Source of the DNA: SIG603 sp964369415
Lineage (GTDB): Bacteria > Bacillota > Clostridia > Oscillospirales > Acutalibacteraceae
Reading direction: 5' to 3'
DNA: 31,885 nt
Assembly: GCA_964369415.1 (NCBI GenBank)
Contig: CAYJFP010000023.1
Location: 1 to 31,885, forward strand
Of this stretch, positions 31,745-31,885 are shown one piece after another; position 1 is the first letter of the stretch; every line of letters begins with the position of its first letter. The translations under genes and the position numbers were made by a program. The notes beneath the pieces were generated by a model. It worked only from the letters and a program-made list of their open reading frames with translations. It was not told the origin of the DNA and made no database searches.

Positions 31745-31885
31745 GCACTGGGGGTCAGTGCCTATATAAATTAATGTTAAACACAAGTGATTTATACTAA
31801 AAATGAGATAAACATCAACGTGCAAGCTGAGATGGTGTCTTGAAGGTGAATTTTTAAAGTGTTTTATGCATTATTATAATATACA
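31745..31885 (+). other. Terminal non-coding stretch with second hairpin
   Basis: Immediately after the long palindrome is a perfect 6-bp hairpin GCACTG / CAGTGC with loop GGGGT (31745-31761). The rest to the window edge has no open reading frame of note. A TATAAT at 31875-31880 could be the -10 of a promoter for a gene outside the window, but its -35 is poor. Confidence 0.35.

Noticed and set aside
31745..31761. Left end of an IS200/IS605 element
   Set aside because: A single small hairpin is not enough; no tnpA or tnpB is visible and the window ends too soon.
1..31885. CRISPR array, prophage or insertion sequence
   Set aside because: No regularly spaced repeats, transposase, integrase or phage structural genes were found.

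Overview
The window looks like a chromosomal segment of a low-GC, anaerobic Firmicute, most likely in the class Clostridia. The base composition is strongly AT-rich, Shine-Dalgarno sites are strong AGGAGG-type, promoters are sigma-A-like (TTGACA-17-TATAAT type), and several genes start with TTG. A reverse rubrerythrin next to a PerR regulator, and a single-chain FGAM synthase of about 1,250 residues, fit an obligate anaerobe. I cannot name the genus. I see no phage, transposase or CRISPR array. The window contains one assembly gap (100 N at 2303-2402).

Layout. 1-2931 (minus strand): an SH3-domain lipoprotein whose repeat linker is broken by the assembly gap, two TrkA/KtrA-type RCK potassium-regulator proteins, then perR and a partial reverse rubrerythrin (peroxide defence). 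3037-5952: a short plus-strand gene resembling only the C-terminal, ClpC-binding domain of MecA. It converges on a minus-strand operon of a degenerate EF-G paralogue and a DUF1874-like small protein. 6063-7431: a small membrane protein and an AEC-family transporter, closed by two terminators. 7452-13179: rpe, dus, a MATE transporter and polA in one tight operon. 13222-14576 (minus): a second MATE transporter. 14606-16630: uridine phosphorylase and phosphopentomutase (nucleoside salvage). 16644-19844: an operon with a possible structured leader, encoding a TIM-barrel sugar isomerase/epimerase, a cytoplasmic TolB-like propeller, a DUF1638 protein and a GNAT acetyltransferase.

19856-25242 is the most interesting part. 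A divergent locus has a two-component system on the plus strand (OmpR-type regulator and a histidine kinase with almost no extracellular loop). On the minus strand are a 923-residue ABC ATPase-permease fusion, a 105-residue coiled-coil protein and two unlisted mini-proteins of 32 and 34 residues, each an Arg-rich tail plus one membrane helix. Two 86-bp promoter copies, 92 percent identical and 211 bp apart, each carry four TTGAA-type half-sites phased exactly 11 bp apart upstream of a -10 box. This looks like one regulon: kinase and regulator switch on both promoters, making the mini-proteins and the transporter, probably as an envelope-stress or antimicrobial-peptide response.

25262-31476 (minus): purL and alr in tandem, and a family-2 glycosyltransferase. 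31548-31664: tRNA-Val(GAC) with a near-perfect promoter, followed by a long AT-rich palindrome and a second hairpin up to the window edge.
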